Source: Chryseobacterium indologenes (GTDB lineage Bacteria; Bacteroidota; Bacteroidia; Flavobacteriales; Weeksellaceae). From it: a stretch of DNA of 64,000 bases. Under the pieces are notes generated by a model. That model was not told where the DNA came from and did not search any database. It saw only the letters and a list, made by a program, of their open reading frames with translations. Shown one piece after another: positions 24,961 to 33,559 of this stretch; the stretch's first letter is position 1; each line of letters begins with the position of its first letter. Where the stretch lies: contig DJTE01000035.1 in NCBI GenBank assembly GCA_002439165.1, forward strand, positions 28,080 through 92,079, read 5' to 3'. A program made the position numbers and the translations under genes.

Positions 24961-25779
24961 ATGAAATCTTTGATTCTGCTTTTCTCTCTTTTCTTATGTA
25001 ATTTATGCTCCAGCCAAAACAGACAGTTTTTCTATGAATACCGTTTTGTTCCTGATTCAGCTCAAAAGAACCAGAGCATGACAGAAATAATGGTACTGGA
25101 TATCAATAAAAAAAGATCTATGTTTTTCGGACAGGAGATGTACAGGTCTGATTCTACCCTGCTCAGTGATTCAAAAAAAGGAATACTCTCCATGCCTCCT
25201 GATAAACCGATGATCAGTGAACAGATCATTAAATATCCCAATTCCTCTGAAATTGAATATGTAAAAATAGTTTCTCACGAGAAATATATTGTTAGTCAGG
25301 ATGTAAAACTTCCCTGGAAACTGGTATCCGAATTCAGAACAATCCTGGATCATAAAGTACAGAAAGCAACGGTTTCATTTGGCGGAAGGCAATGGACAGC
25401 ATGGTTTGCCAAAGATATTCCGTTTCAGGACGGACCTTATAAATTCTATGGGCTTCCAGGGCTGATCCTTGAGCTGGAAGACAGTACCAAAAGTCATCAT
25501 TATCTCATTAAGGGAATCAAAGAGAGTCAGGAAGAACTGATTTATCCGGCTTTAAACAACTATAAAACATCAAAAATATCGTATCTTCAGTTTATTAAAC
25601 TGTATAAAAATTACCGTCTCAATCCCGTTGCCAATCTGATTGGTAAGATCCCTGATTATCTTGATGAAAACGGCAATACGGTGAGCGGACAGCAAAAGGT
25701 AAGAGAAATCGAAAAAATCAGACTTGATCAAATCAAAAAAGATAATAATATCATTGAAATTGATCTTCTTAAAAAATAA
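24961..25779 (+). CDS. GLPGLI family secreted protein
   Basis: 272 residues from the chosen start, whose signal peptide ends LCSSQ (about residue 18). The family motif is exact: FYGLPGLILELED, followed by HYLIKGI. Upstream are the conserved FFYEYRFVPD opening and QWTAWFAKDIPFQDGPY. GLPGLI proteins occur in Bacteroidetes in expanded paralogous sets, are exported, and have no known biochemical activity. The gene is two bases before the next one and clearly in the same operon. Confidence 0.9.
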   Translation: MKSLILLFSLFLCNLCSSQNRQFFYEYRFVPDSAQKNQSMTEIMVLDINKKRSMFFGQEMYRSDSTLLSDSKKGILSMPPDKPMISEQIIKYPNSSEIEYVKIVSHEKYIVSQDVKLPWKLVSEFRTILDHKVQKATVSFGGRQWTAWFAKDIPFQDGPYKFYGLPGLILELEDSTKSHHYLIKGIKESQEELIYPALNNYKTSKISYLQFIKLYKNYRLNPVANLIGKIPDYLDENGNTVSGQQKVREIEKIRLDQIKKDNNIIEIDLLKK

Positions 25780-25781
25780 AA

Positions 25782-26630
25782 ATGTTATTAAAAAGTCTCC
25801 ATATAAAAATCAGGTTTCTGCTGTTGGGTACTATTCCCCTGCTGTTTTCTGCCCAGAAAGCACATGACTATCTTCAATGTGATTTAAAATCTCTGAAAAC
25901 AGTCTGCAAAGGAAACAGCAGAAAGATTATTTCTGAGATCAGCAGCGAAGGAGGTATCAGAATATACGGACGGCTGAAAGATCTGAAAAGGGAATTACCT
26001 GAAAGAGCTTTTGAAAAGTATCAGGACAGGATCCGCTTAATCTGTAACGAAAATATACGGTATGACAGCATCAATAGGATTCACTACGCCCAAAATTCCG
26101 GAGATGACAGAAAATTTCATTTTATTTATTCCGGGCAATATAATCCTGTAATCCGATATAAAGGAACTGAAGATCTGAAAAAAATCAAAGATATTAATAT
26201 CAATTCCCCTCAGAAATACCTTCAGCTTTACAGCAAAGAAAATGAGAACAACCGGGATTATGAAGTCTTTTATTACTTCTACAATCAGCAGGAACGGTTA
26301 GAATATGGTTTTCATCAGCATGGCAATGAGTTCAGTGAATATACATTCGTCTACCAGAATTCGCTGTACGGACCGGAACTCGCTGAAGTATATAAAAATA
26401 ATATCCTTTCCGAAGAATATTCCTATTATAAAAATGAAGATACCTATGAAAAAACCATTACGGAATATCCGGTAGATGAGTCTTACCGGCTGGATAAAAA
26501 GAACAGACCCTTTTTAACGAAATCGGCCTATGTTCCGGTTTCCACCCCATGCAACTGCCGTGAAGGGTATGTAACCAGAATTATTTACTGGGATGAGGAT
26601 AAATGCAGAGATAAAACGATCCTTGAGTAA
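25782..26630 (+). CDS. secreted protein of unknown function, partner of the GLPGLI protein
   Basis: 282 residues. The N-terminus has a basic stretch and hydrophobic segment ending LLFSAQ (about residue 25), so it is probably exported. The mature part is rich in Tyr, Asn and charged residues, with repeated short beta-type segments (RKFHFIYSGQYNPVI, DYEVFYYFYNQQERLEYGF) and a late paired-Cys stretch STPCNCREG. I recognise no family. The two-base gap after the GLPGLI stop indicates translational coupling and a shared function in the envelope. Confidence 0.7.
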   Translation: MLLKSLHIKIRFLLLGTIPLLFSAQKAHDYLQCDLKSLKTVCKGNSRKIISEISSEGGIRIYGRLKDLKRELPERAFEKYQDRIRLICNENIRYDSINRIHYAQNSGDDRKFHFIYSGQYNPVIRYKGTEDLKKIKDININSPQKYLQLYSKENENNRDYEVFYYFYNQQERLEYGFHQHGNEFSEYTFVYQNSLYGPELAEVYKNNILSEEYSYYKNEDTYEKTITEYPVDESYRLDKKNRPFLTKSAYVPVSTPCNCREGYVTRIIYWDEDKCRDKTILE

Positions 26631-26678
26631 TTCTGTTTTCTTCAATATTTCTCCGTGTTTATTTTGTATTTTTAATCT

Positions 26679-27548
26679 ATGAAAAAGCTCATTCTGAGAT
26701 ACCATTTTTTTGTGGTCGGATCCATCAGTTTCCTGCTTCAGTCATGTAATACCAAATTCAGGGTCTGGGTAGGTCCCGACGGCCAGCAGAAGATCTATAA
26801 TTTAAAATACGGGGAGCATAAAAGACAAAAGATGGATGTTTTTCTTCCTCTGGATTATCCTGAAGACAGCCCGGTAGTGCTTATTGTACACGGCGGGGCA
26901 TGGACGCTGGGGAAAAAAGAACATATGATCCAGATCCAGAAAATGCTTTTCAAAAACCAGATTCCAAGCATCAGCATGAATTACAGGCTGGTTTCCGGAC
27001 GGAAAAAAATCACCTATAAACAACAGCTGGAAGATATAGGTCTGGCTATAAAAAAGTTCAACTCTCTTTCGGAAAAAGCAGAACTGAAGCCTGACAATTA
27101 CATCCTGCTGGGGGAAAGTGCCGGAGGGCATCTCGCTCTCCTTTACGGATACAAACATCCAGACCAGATCCGAAAGATCATTTCCCTGAGCGGACCGACC
27201 GATTTTTACAGCCCGGAATATCTGAATTCATTTTACTCCAAATACACCTCTCCTACTTTTCAGAAAGTAGTGGGTACGAAATTTGACCGCAAAAACATAT
27301 CCGAAGACTTTAAAGAAGCCAGCCCTATCGCCAATATTACGAACGTACCTACCCTTCTTTTTCAGGGAAATAATGATTTTCTGGTTAACCGGCATCAGGG
27401 GATTGCGATGGATTCAGCACTTAGCCGGGAGCATATTCCGCATAAACTTATCTTTATGGAAAGAACAGGCCATGTTCCGAGGCTTTTCAGCAAAAGAAAA
27501 AGAGACAGCATCATCTATCCGAATATCCTGGAATGGATAAAAAAATAA
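26679..27548 (+). CDS. lipid-anchored alpha/beta-hydrolase (esterase/BD-FAE-like)
   Basis: 289 residues. The lipoprotein signal ends LLQSC (Cys23). The oxyanion motif is HGGAW (71-75), the nucleophile is Ser147 in GESAGG, the acid is probably the Asp in GNNDFLV, and the His is in RTGHVPR. This layout is the carboxylesterase/acetyl-xylan-esterase-like group of secreted hydrolases. It faces the periplasm or cell surface. The substrate is unknown. It follows the GLPGLI pair by 48 bases, so it may belong to the same transcript. Confidence 0.85.
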   Translation: MKKLILRYHFFVVGSISFLLQSCNTKFRVWVGPDGQQKIYNLKYGEHKRQKMDVFLPLDYPEDSPVVLIVHGGAWTLGKKEHMIQIQKMLFKNQIPSISMNYRLVSGRKKITYKQQLEDIGLAIKKFNSLSEKAELKPDNYILLGESAGGHLALLYGYKHPDQIRKIISLSGPTDFYSPEYLNSFYSKYTSPTFQKVVGTKFDRKNISEDFKEASPIANITNVPTLLFQGNNDFLVNRHQGIAMDSALSREHIPHKLIFMERTGHVPRLFSKRKRDSIIYPNILEWIKK

Positions 27549-27568
27549 CCCGCTCAAAAGCAGGTTAT
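27537..27568 (-). terminator. terminator of the DedA gene
   Basis: On the minus strand ATAACCTGC-TTTTGA-GCGGGTTAT followed by TTTTTTT; it overlaps the end of the convergent hydrolase gene. Confidence 0.65.
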
Positions 27569-27592
27569 CGGTTATACTGTATTGTTGAATGT

Positions 27593-28288
27593 CTATTCAA
27601 AGTCTTTGTTTTCGTATTTAGAGAAGTCCTCTTTTTTCCCGAAAGCAAATTTAATGATCACCGGAAGGGTTGTAACAAGTACAATAACAATGATGATGTA
27701 TTCCAGTTTTTCTTTCAAATTGATTCCAAACTGATCCATGAACAGCTTGTCAAGGTAATGTCCGGCAAAGATCAGAATGAACGACCATAGAACCCCACCG
27801 ATAATATTATCTCTGAGGAATTCCTTTTTATCCATCTTTACAATTCCGGCTACAATTGGAGTAAATGTTCTTACCACCGGTAAAAACCTGGCCATAATAA
27901 TTGCGAGCGCTCCGTGTTTTTCGAAGAAATCATGAGCCTGGTAAAGGTATTTTTTCTTAAACAGCATTGAATCCGGTCTCTTGTATAAGGCAGGACCTGT
28001 TTTTCTTCCGAAATAATATCCCACTTCATTTCCTATCACGGCAGCCAGAGCCACCCCGGTAGCCAGCAGTGTGGTATCTAAAAAATCGCTCCCGGTAGAG
28101 CCAAAAGTCTCTTTGATGATTTCAACGGCATAAATCCCTGAAACAAAAAGCAGAGAATCACCCGGAAGGAAAAATCCTACAAAAAGTCCGGTCTCGGCAA
28201 AAACAATGAATAAAATAAGCCAGAACCCACCCATTTTGATATAAAATTCAGGGTTCAGTAAGTCTTTCCAGCTATTGAAATCTTCCAT
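27593..28288 (-). CDS. DedA/VTT-family membrane protein
   Basis: 231 residues. The family signature is clear: GFFLPGDSLLFVSGIYA, then GNEVGYYFGRKTGPAL, FFEKHGALAIIMARFLPVVRTFTPIVAG and GGVLWSFILIFAGHYLD. The Arg residues in the MARFLPVVRTF loop and the acidic first loop are those needed for activity in E. coli DedA proteins, which act as undecaprenyl-phosphate or phospholipid flippases. About four to six membrane segments. A promoter with good spacing lies 17 bases upstream. Confidence 0.93.
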   Translation of the reverse strand: MEDFNSWKDLLNPEFYIKMGGFWLILFIVFAETGLFVGFFLPGDSLLFVSGIYAVEIIKETFGSTGSDFLDTTLLATGVALAAVIGNEVGYYFGRKTGPALYKRPDSMLFKKKYLYQAHDFFEKHGALAIIMARFLPVVRTFTPIVAGIVKMDKKEFLRDNIIGGVLWSFILIFAGHYLDKLFMDQFGINLKEKLEYIIIVIVLVTTLPVIIKFAFGKKEDFSKYENKDFE

Positions 28289-28304
28289 AAATAACGATTA
28301 GCAA

Positions 28305-28333
28305 CAAAAATAAGCGTAAAAAGTCTGAAACAA
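28305..28333 (-). promoter_or_regulatory. promoter of the DedA gene
   Basis: Minus strand TTG (28333-28331), 18-nt spacer, TATTTTTG (28312-28305). Confidence 0.6.
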
Positions 28334-28375
28334 AAATTAATTATAAGATTTTAACTAAAATAAAAACATGATATT

Positions 28376-29488
28376 TTACAAGTCAAGATCATCATCGGAA
28401 ACTGCGGTACCGTCGGCCATAAGGAAGGCTTTTAGAAATGGCGTAAGATTTCCGTTCATTACAGAATCCACATCTGAGGTTTCATGGCCTGAACGTACGT
28501 CTTTTACCAGTTTATACGGATGCATTACATAGTTTCTGATCTGGCTTCCCCACTCGATCTTCATTTTATTAGCTTCGATCTCGTTTCTTGCTTTCATACG
28601 CTCTTCCAATTCCATTTCATAGAGTCTTGAACGGAGGAGCTGCATGGCTTTTTCTTTGTTCTGAAGCTGTGAACGGGATTCGGAGTTTTCGATAATGATT
28701 CCTGTTGGTGCGTGGCGTAGACGTACGGCAGTTTCTACCTTGTTTACGTTCTGCCCTCCTGCTCCGGATGATCTCATCGTTTCAAATGAAATATCGGCAG
28801 GATTGATATTGATCTCGATGGTATCGTCTACCAACGGATAAACATATACCGAAACGAAACTCGTATGACGTTTTGCATTGCTGTCAAAAGGTGAAATTCT
28901 TACCAGCCTGTGTACACCGTTTTCTCCTTTCAGGTATCCGAAAGCATATTCTCCGTCAATTTCCAGGGTAACGGTCTTCACTCCGGCTACATCACCTTCC
29001 TGGAAGTTGAGTTCACGGATCTTGTACCCCTGTTTTTCTGCCCACATTGTGTACATTCTCATCAGCATGGAAGCCCAGTCACAGCTTTCCGTACCTCCGG
29101 CTCCTGCCGTGATCTGAAGTACTGCCGAAAGTTCATCCCCTTCATTGGAAAGCATATTTTTGAATTCCAGGTCCTCTATCTTTTCTACCAGCTGAGGGAA
29201 AGTATCGTCCAGCTCTTTTTCGGAATCCGGATCCTCTTTTGCAAATTCTACAAGCACCTGCATGTCTTCGAACTGGGTTCTGATCTCTTCATAATCTTCT
29301 ACCCATCTTTTTTTGGAACGGAGCTGCTTCAGAAAAGCCTCGGCTTCTTTCGGGCTGTCCCAAAATTCCGGAGCGGCTGTTTTCTCATCATCATTGGCAA
29401 TTTCTATCTTCTTTTTTTCAATCTGAAGATATTTATGTAAGTCTTCTATTCTGGACTGAACTTCTTTTATCTGGTCGTTGTTGATCAC
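28376..29488 (-). CDS. prfB: peptide chain release factor 2, no programmed frameshift
   Basis: 370 residues, terminating translation at UGA and UAA. The codon-recognition tripeptide is SPF at 199-201 and the peptidyl-hydrolysis motif GGQ at 244-246 (SGAGGQNVNK). The reading frame runs unbroken from the start through EIANDDEKTAAPEFW, so the +1 autoregulatory frameshift of E. coli prfB is absent. The start codon is GTG. A -7 box lies 17 bases upstream. No clear terminator follows. Confidence 0.96.
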   Translation of the reverse strand: MINNDQIKEVQSRIEDLHKYLQIEKKKIEIANDDEKTAAPEFWDSPKEAEAFLKQLRSKKRWVEDYEEIRTQFEDMQVLVEFAKEDPDSEKELDDTFPQLVEKIEDLEFKNMLSNEGDELSAVLQITAGAGGTESCDWASMLMRMYTMWAEKQGYKIRELNFQEGDVAGVKTVTLEIDGEYAFGYLKGENGVHRLVRISPFDSNAKRHTSFVSVYVYPLVDDTIEININPADISFETMRSSGAGGQNVNKVETAVRLRHAPTGIIIENSESRSQLQNKEKAMQLLRSRLYEMELEERMKARNEIEANKMKIEWGSQIRNYVMHPYKLVKDVRSGHETSDVDSVMNGNLTPFLKAFLMADGTAVSDDDLDL

Positions 29489-29793
29489 GAATTTTTAATT
29501 TTATACAAAAATACGAATTCTTTTGTCAGTTGAGGATTCAGAATTCAAGGTTTCCTCTTTAAAGTTCAGGGTTTAATGTTTCATGTTTCACAGAGGCGGC
29601 TGAACAGAAGATTTCTTAAAATTTACCTTTTCTTTTTTCAAAAATGTATATTTATCCTGACAAAATACAGATCGGTTTCAAAAGTTGGAGAGAAATATTT
29701 TAAATACAAGGTTTGAGAAGATATTTGCGGGCTTGAGTTTTGTATTTTTTTTGCTGTTTCTCAAGATTTTCGTCTGATCCCAATATCATCTGA
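29489..29793. other. 305-bp spacer between divergent genes
   Basis: Apart from the prfB promoter box I see only decayed short direct repeats (GTTTAATGTTTCATGTTTCA near 29569-29589) and AT-rich sequence. No gene, terminator or RNA structure is convincing. Confidence 0.5.
29506..29513 (-). promoter_or_regulatory. -7 box of prfB
   Basis: Minus-strand TATTTTTG, about 18 bases before the GTG start; no convincing -33 element. Confidence 0.45.
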
Positions 29794-30075
29794 ATGGATA
29801 AAAACTACATCAATATTTTAATTAATGAGCACCGGGTCAATTCCGGGCAACTGAAAAAGCTGATCATATCAATGAATATAAGCCCGGGAATGGGTAAAGA
29901 CTTCTGTGCTTATCTCGCGGAAAAAACTCTTCAACAATTGGAAAAAGGAGCAGATTCACAGAAAATACAGGGTATAATAGAAACCGAACTTTGTGTGGGA
30001 TATGGTCTTTACAGATCTGAATTCAATTCTGAAAAAATCACCTGTGATATTATGGATTGGTGGGAAAACCTATGA
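29794..30075 (+). CDS. small hypothetical protein
   Basis: 93 residues with no signal peptide. Predicted mostly helical from its composition: NILINEHRVNSGQLKKLIISM, then FCAYLAEKTLQQLEKGADSQ and ETELCVGYGLYRSEF, ending DIMDWWENL. Coding character is plausible, but the gene is isolated between two repeat-bearing spacers and I recognise no family. It could be a small regulatory or orphan protein. Confidence 0.45.
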   Translation: MDKNYINILINEHRVNSGQLKKLIISMNISPGMGKDFCAYLAEKTLQQLEKGADSQKIQGIIETELCVGYGLYRSEFNSEKITCDIMDWWENL

Positions 30076-30389
30076 CTTCATCAAGTCCCTTTAAATCATT
30101 ACAAACTGATCACCAGATACTCAATAAATTATATTAGATTTAGTAAAAAAGATTAAACGTAAAGTTGATGAATAATTTCGATTTATCTTGAATGAGGCAA
30201 AGTGATGCGATTTCGTCGCTGATAAAGCTAGCTGTTAAAATGCTTGCTTCATCGAATCAACTTTGTTGATTCTAATCTTTACTCCCTTAAAATGTGAAGC
30301 AAAAAGATGTAAACTTTGTGTTTTCAAAAAACAAAAAAAATTAAACGCAAAGTTTTATGCAAAATAATTTCGATTTTGATAAACAAGTA
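30076..30389. other. 314-bp spacer with a repeated segment
   Basis: No gene. It contains two copies of a ~35-bp segment, at 30151-30184 and 30340-30377, both reading ATTAAACG(T/C)AAAGTT, then ATAATTTCGATTT. Between them are GTGATGCGATTTCGTCGC and a short inverted repeat GAATCAAC / GTTGATTC around 30255-30275. It looks like a degenerate repetitive element. Confidence 0.5.
30151..30377. repeat. pair of imperfect direct repeats bracketing ~155 bp
   Basis: Copies at 30151-30184 and 30340-30377 differ mainly by a four- or five-base insertion (ATGC) and single changes. They could be the two ends of an old small insertion, or two halves of one repeat element. Confidence 0.5.
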
Positions 30390-31496
30390 TTAAATCATTT
30401 CTGCCAGCAACTCTCCGATTTTCGGAGCCAGTGCTACTCCCATTCCTGAAAGTCTTACTCCGCAGAACTGTCTTTGCGAAAGTTGTTTTACCACCGGACT
30501 TTTCTCAGCTCCCATCGCCATAATTCCTGACCAGCGGAGTGCAATTTTAAAGTCCTGTTCCGGTAAGATGACTTCTTTCAGGAATCTTTCCAGATGATTC
30601 TGTAAAAATTCCGTGGTTTCAAAAGCAGTTGTCTCTTCTGTTTTGAAATCCTGATTTCTGCCTCCTCCCAATAATACACAGTTTCCCAGATTTCTGAAAT
30701 AGTAAAAGCCTTCATCATAATGGAATGTTCCCTTTAATTTCAGATTCCCGATGGGTTCTGTCAGGATGATCTGTCCGCGGGCAGGAATGATGTCTTCATT
30801 AGCCAGAAATTCTGAACTGAAAGCATTGGTACAGTAGATCAGCTGTTCAGCTTCCACAGAAAGACTTTCCGAAAGCCTGATCTCCACAGCATCCGTTTTT
30901 TCATTCACGCTTTTGACTTCTGTTCCGAACAGAAATTCAATTTTCAGTTCATGGCATTTTTCCTGAAGTTTATGTAGCAGCTTTCCTGAATGCAGGCTTC
31001 CTTCACAGGGATTTTCAATCAAAAATGCAGATTTTCCCAGACCGAACTGCAGTATCTTTTCCTGTTCCAGACGGTATGTTTTTTCAAGCCCGGTTATCGG
31101 TTTCAGTTTTTCATTCACCAGATCCAGCTTCTGCAGAGGCTGATCATCTTTTAAAATCTCATACCCTCCATCCAGCTCAAAATCTATTTCATCATTTTTA
31201 AAATACTTCTGAATTTTCTGAAGCCCTTCAAACCTCATCGTGACCAGCTCCAGCGTTTTATCCCATCCCATTTTCTCTGAATCGGCAATCACTTCCGTTA
31301 AGCTGCCAAAACAGGCAAAACCGGCGTTTCTTGTTGAAGCCCCCAGCGGAACCGTATTCCGTTCAATGATCAGAACTGATTTTTCAGGATATTTTTCTTT
31401 AACGGCCAGAGCTGTCCATAATCCTGAAAAACCTGATCCGATAATGATGATATTTCTTTTTCTGTAAAAGGTTTCAAGCTCCCAGATGCTGTTCAT
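30390..31496 (-). CDS. FAD-dependent amine/amino-acid oxidoreductase (DAO family)
   Basis: 368 residues. The FAD Rossmann motif is IIIIGSGFSGLWTALAV (about 16-32), with the Glu/Arg at the end of strand 2 (LIIERN) and GASTRNAGFACFGS, the conserved DAO motif. The C-terminus has LRWSGIMAMGAEKSPVV and the second FAD contact GVRLSGMGVALAPKIG. The family oxidises glycine, D-amino acids or methylated amines; the substrate is unknown. It lies 62 bases downstream of the AAA ATPase gene on the same strand and may be co-transcribed. Confidence 0.88.
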   Translation of the reverse strand: MNSIWELETFYRKRNIIIIGSGFSGLWTALAVKEKYPEKSVLIIERNTVPLGASTRNAGFACFGSLTEVIADSEKMGWDKTLELVTMRFEGLQKIQKYFKNDEIDFELDGGYEILKDDQPLQKLDLVNEKLKPITGLEKTYRLEQEKILQFGLGKSAFLIENPCEGSLHSGKLLHKLQEKCHELKIEFLFGTEVKSVNEKTDAVEIRLSESLSVEAEQLIYCTNAFSSEFLANEDIIPARGQIILTEPIGNLKLKGTFHYDEGFYYFRNLGNCVLLGGGRNQDFKTEETTAFETTEFLQNHLERFLKEVILPEQDFKIALRWSGIMAMGAEKSPVVKQLSQRQFCGVRLSGMGVALAPKIGELLAEMI

Positions 31497-31558
31497 GAGT
31501 AATGGATAATGAGTAAGAAAGATTGATCTGCTTTAAAATGATATTTTTTGTATGTTTA

Positions 31559-32917
31559 TTATCCCTGCGCATCATCTTCATCTCCGTTATGGTGAAACCC
31601 GATCGCTCTTCTAGGTTCTTCCACGACCTGGTAGGTCTCAAGTTCTTTTTTCAAAGCATGTATCCTGTAACGGAATTCGTCGAAATTATTGATGATCACA
31701 TCTGCCAGGAATCTTGCGATCTGGTCCAGATATTCTTCAGTCAGTTTTCCGGCGGCATCTCTCAAAGCAGCATTCAGCAGGTTCTGATCGATCTTCAGAT
31801 TTTCATTCCGCGTTCTCTGATAAAGATTCTTGATCCGTTTTTTCAGGCTTTGGGTAAAGTCGATCAGCATGGTATTGCTGAATACTTTCATTTTTGAAGA
31901 AATGTCGTGCCAGAACGGAACTTTATCGGCTTTATTCTTTTTGAGGATCTTGAACAGAAGAGAATCTGCTTCCAGATCTTTCGTCATCGCATACAGGATG
32001 ATTTCTGAGCGTTCGGCAGCGTTGGGCGGAAAAACGGGGATCATCACATCAAATCTTCCGGGAGCCAGGATTTCTTCATCAATTTCTGCAATTGAATTGG
32101 CTGAGCCTACCATCAGCAGTTCTTCTTTTTCAAATTTCCCGATGTAATGAAGGATGAGTTCCTGGGTTTCCAGGTTGCAGGAAGCAATATCTGTTTCTGC
32201 TTTTCGCTGCATCATGATCTCATCAAAATCATCAAGGAAAAGCAGTACTTTATCTTCTTTCATCATCGTCAGCAGGAAATCGTTGAAATTGGTTTTATTA
32301 CCGTTAATAAATGAAGTTCCCAGATAATGTTTTTTGACTTCTTTGAAATGATACCCTATAATTTCGGCTATCTTGTTGGCCCAGAATATCTTTCCGCTTC
32401 CGGGAGGTCCGTAGAGAACAATTCCGGCCGGTTTATTGATTCCCCAGTCTTTGATCTGCTGCGGATTGAGGAATGGCTCCAAAACCCCTGAAATGTAAAA
32501 GAAAAGGTCTCTGTAACCTATAAAATCTCTGTGCTTCAGGCTGGTTTTATGTCCGAAATAATCATAGACGAACTGGTAATTGCCTCCCAATTTATTATCG
32601 ATACCGTAACTGGAGATTGATGAACGGAAGAAACCGTTGTCAAAGATATTGGGATTGGTCTCTTTAATGGCTTTTTCTATATCTTCTTTGGGCTGATTGA
32701 TAACCTCAGCGATCTGTTCCACAGTTTTATTTTTATCCAGGTCTTTTTCGTAAAGCCTTAAAAAATCTGCATTTTCACGTGCAAATTTTTCAAAATCTTC
32801 TTTTACTTCAAAGCTGGTGCTGATGCAGATTCCCAATTCAAGGTCGAAATCCTGGATAAACTGTTTGATGGCTTCTGCCGAAACATTCAGTTCTCTGGCA
32901 AGTTCAATTAACTTCAT
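31559..32917 (-). CDS. single AAA+ ATPase with altered Walker motifs and an IF2_N-like N-terminus
   Basis: 452 residues. The first ~40 residues (LIELARELNVSAEAIKQFI) resemble the small helical domain at the N-terminus of initiation factor IF-2. A charged region follows to about 100, then an AAA module. The P-loop is GPPGSGK at 170-176, but the next residue is Ile177 (codon ATA) where Thr or Ser normally holds Mg. Walker B reads LLFLDDFDEI with Asp230 in place of the catalytic Glu. An arginine finger-like PGRFD and the sensor region are present. A C-terminal helical part (about 330-452) ends acidic. Function unknown; ATP binding may be kept but hydrolysis is doubtful. Confidence 0.8.
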   Translation of the reverse strand: MKLIELARELNVSAEAIKQFIQDFDLELGICISTSFEVKEDFEKFARENADFLRLYEKDLDKNKTVEQIAEVINQPKEDIEKAIKETNPNIFDNGFFRSSISSYGIDNKLGGNYQFVYDYFGHKTSLKHRDFIGYRDLFFYISGVLEPFLNPQQIKDWGINKPAGIVLYGPPGSGKIFWANKIAEIIGYHFKEVKKHYLGTSFINGNKTNFNDFLLTMMKEDKVLLFLDDFDEIMMQRKAETDIASCNLETQELILHYIGKFEKEELLMVGSANSIAEIDEEILAPGRFDVMIPVFPPNAAERSEIILYAMTKDLEADSLLFKILKKNKADKVPFWHDISSKMKVFSNTMLIDFTQSLKKRIKNLYQRTRNENLKIDQNLLNAALRDAAGKLTEEYLDQIARFLADVIINNFDEFRYRIHALKKELETYQVVEEPRRAIGFHHNGDEDDAQG

Positions 32918-32936
32918 AATTCCCTATTAATTCTAT

Positions 32937-32944
32937 CAAATTTA
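32937..32944 (-). promoter_or_regulatory. -7 box of the AAA ATPase gene
   Basis: Minus-strand TAAATTTG, 20 bases before the ATG. Just upstream is a perfect 10-bp tandem pair AAAATTTGCT (32971-32990). Confidence 0.45.
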
Positions 32945-33040
32945 GCATTTTAATCTCGAAAATCTATTGAAAAATTTGCTAAAATTTGCTAAATATTCAA
33001 TCCTGAAAACAGGGATACCCTCACGTGATTCTTCATTTTC

Positions 33041-33354
33041 TTATTTTTCCGAAAGCTTATGCTGCATAGCATTAATGGCATTCTCAATCATTTCCGGCTC
33101 ATCCTGATTGATGTAATGTCCGCTTCCGGGAGCAATAATCTGCCTGCTGTCTGATGATAGTTTCAGGAGATCTTTCTGCATTTTATCCCAGGCGGTCAGC
33201 ATTTCATTCTTCAGTTTTTCATCTTTAACAAAACTGTTATACCTCGTTTTATCTGCCGCTGTAATTATATACAGGGGAACAGATCCGGAAACCAAAGAAT
33301 AATGAGAACAAGCAGTCCCATTCCGAATATTTTCAGCCATTTGAGAATTTTCAT
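33041..33354 (-). pseudogene. remnant of a membrane-anchored alpha/beta-hydrolase gene with an internal deletion
   Basis: On the minus strand a normal signal-anchor start at 33354 reads MKILKWLKIFGMGLLVLIIL and then runs out. In another frame, from about 33265, the sequence resumes as the C-terminal part of an alpha/beta-hydrolase: VPLYIITAADKTRY and the catalytic His context APGSGHYINQDEPEMIENAI, to the stop at 33041. The nucleophile region is missing entirely. The simplest reading is a deletion of the middle of the gene that also broke the frame. A 99-residue open frame starting at 33340 exists but its first part is out of frame with the true N-terminus. Confidence 0.75.
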
Positions 33355-33559
33355 ACGTTATATTTTTAATATCCTGTGATTATTATTTTCTGAACAGGTA
33401 TTCTTTTTCACAAAAAAAGCTACACCTATAAAACAATGATAATCTACTGTTTATTAAATCTTTATAAAAAAATCAGCAATATCGTGCATCAGAAAAACAG
33501 CCCGCATTCTGTAACAATCTGAAATTTTATGAGACCTACTACCATGTAAAACAATTATC

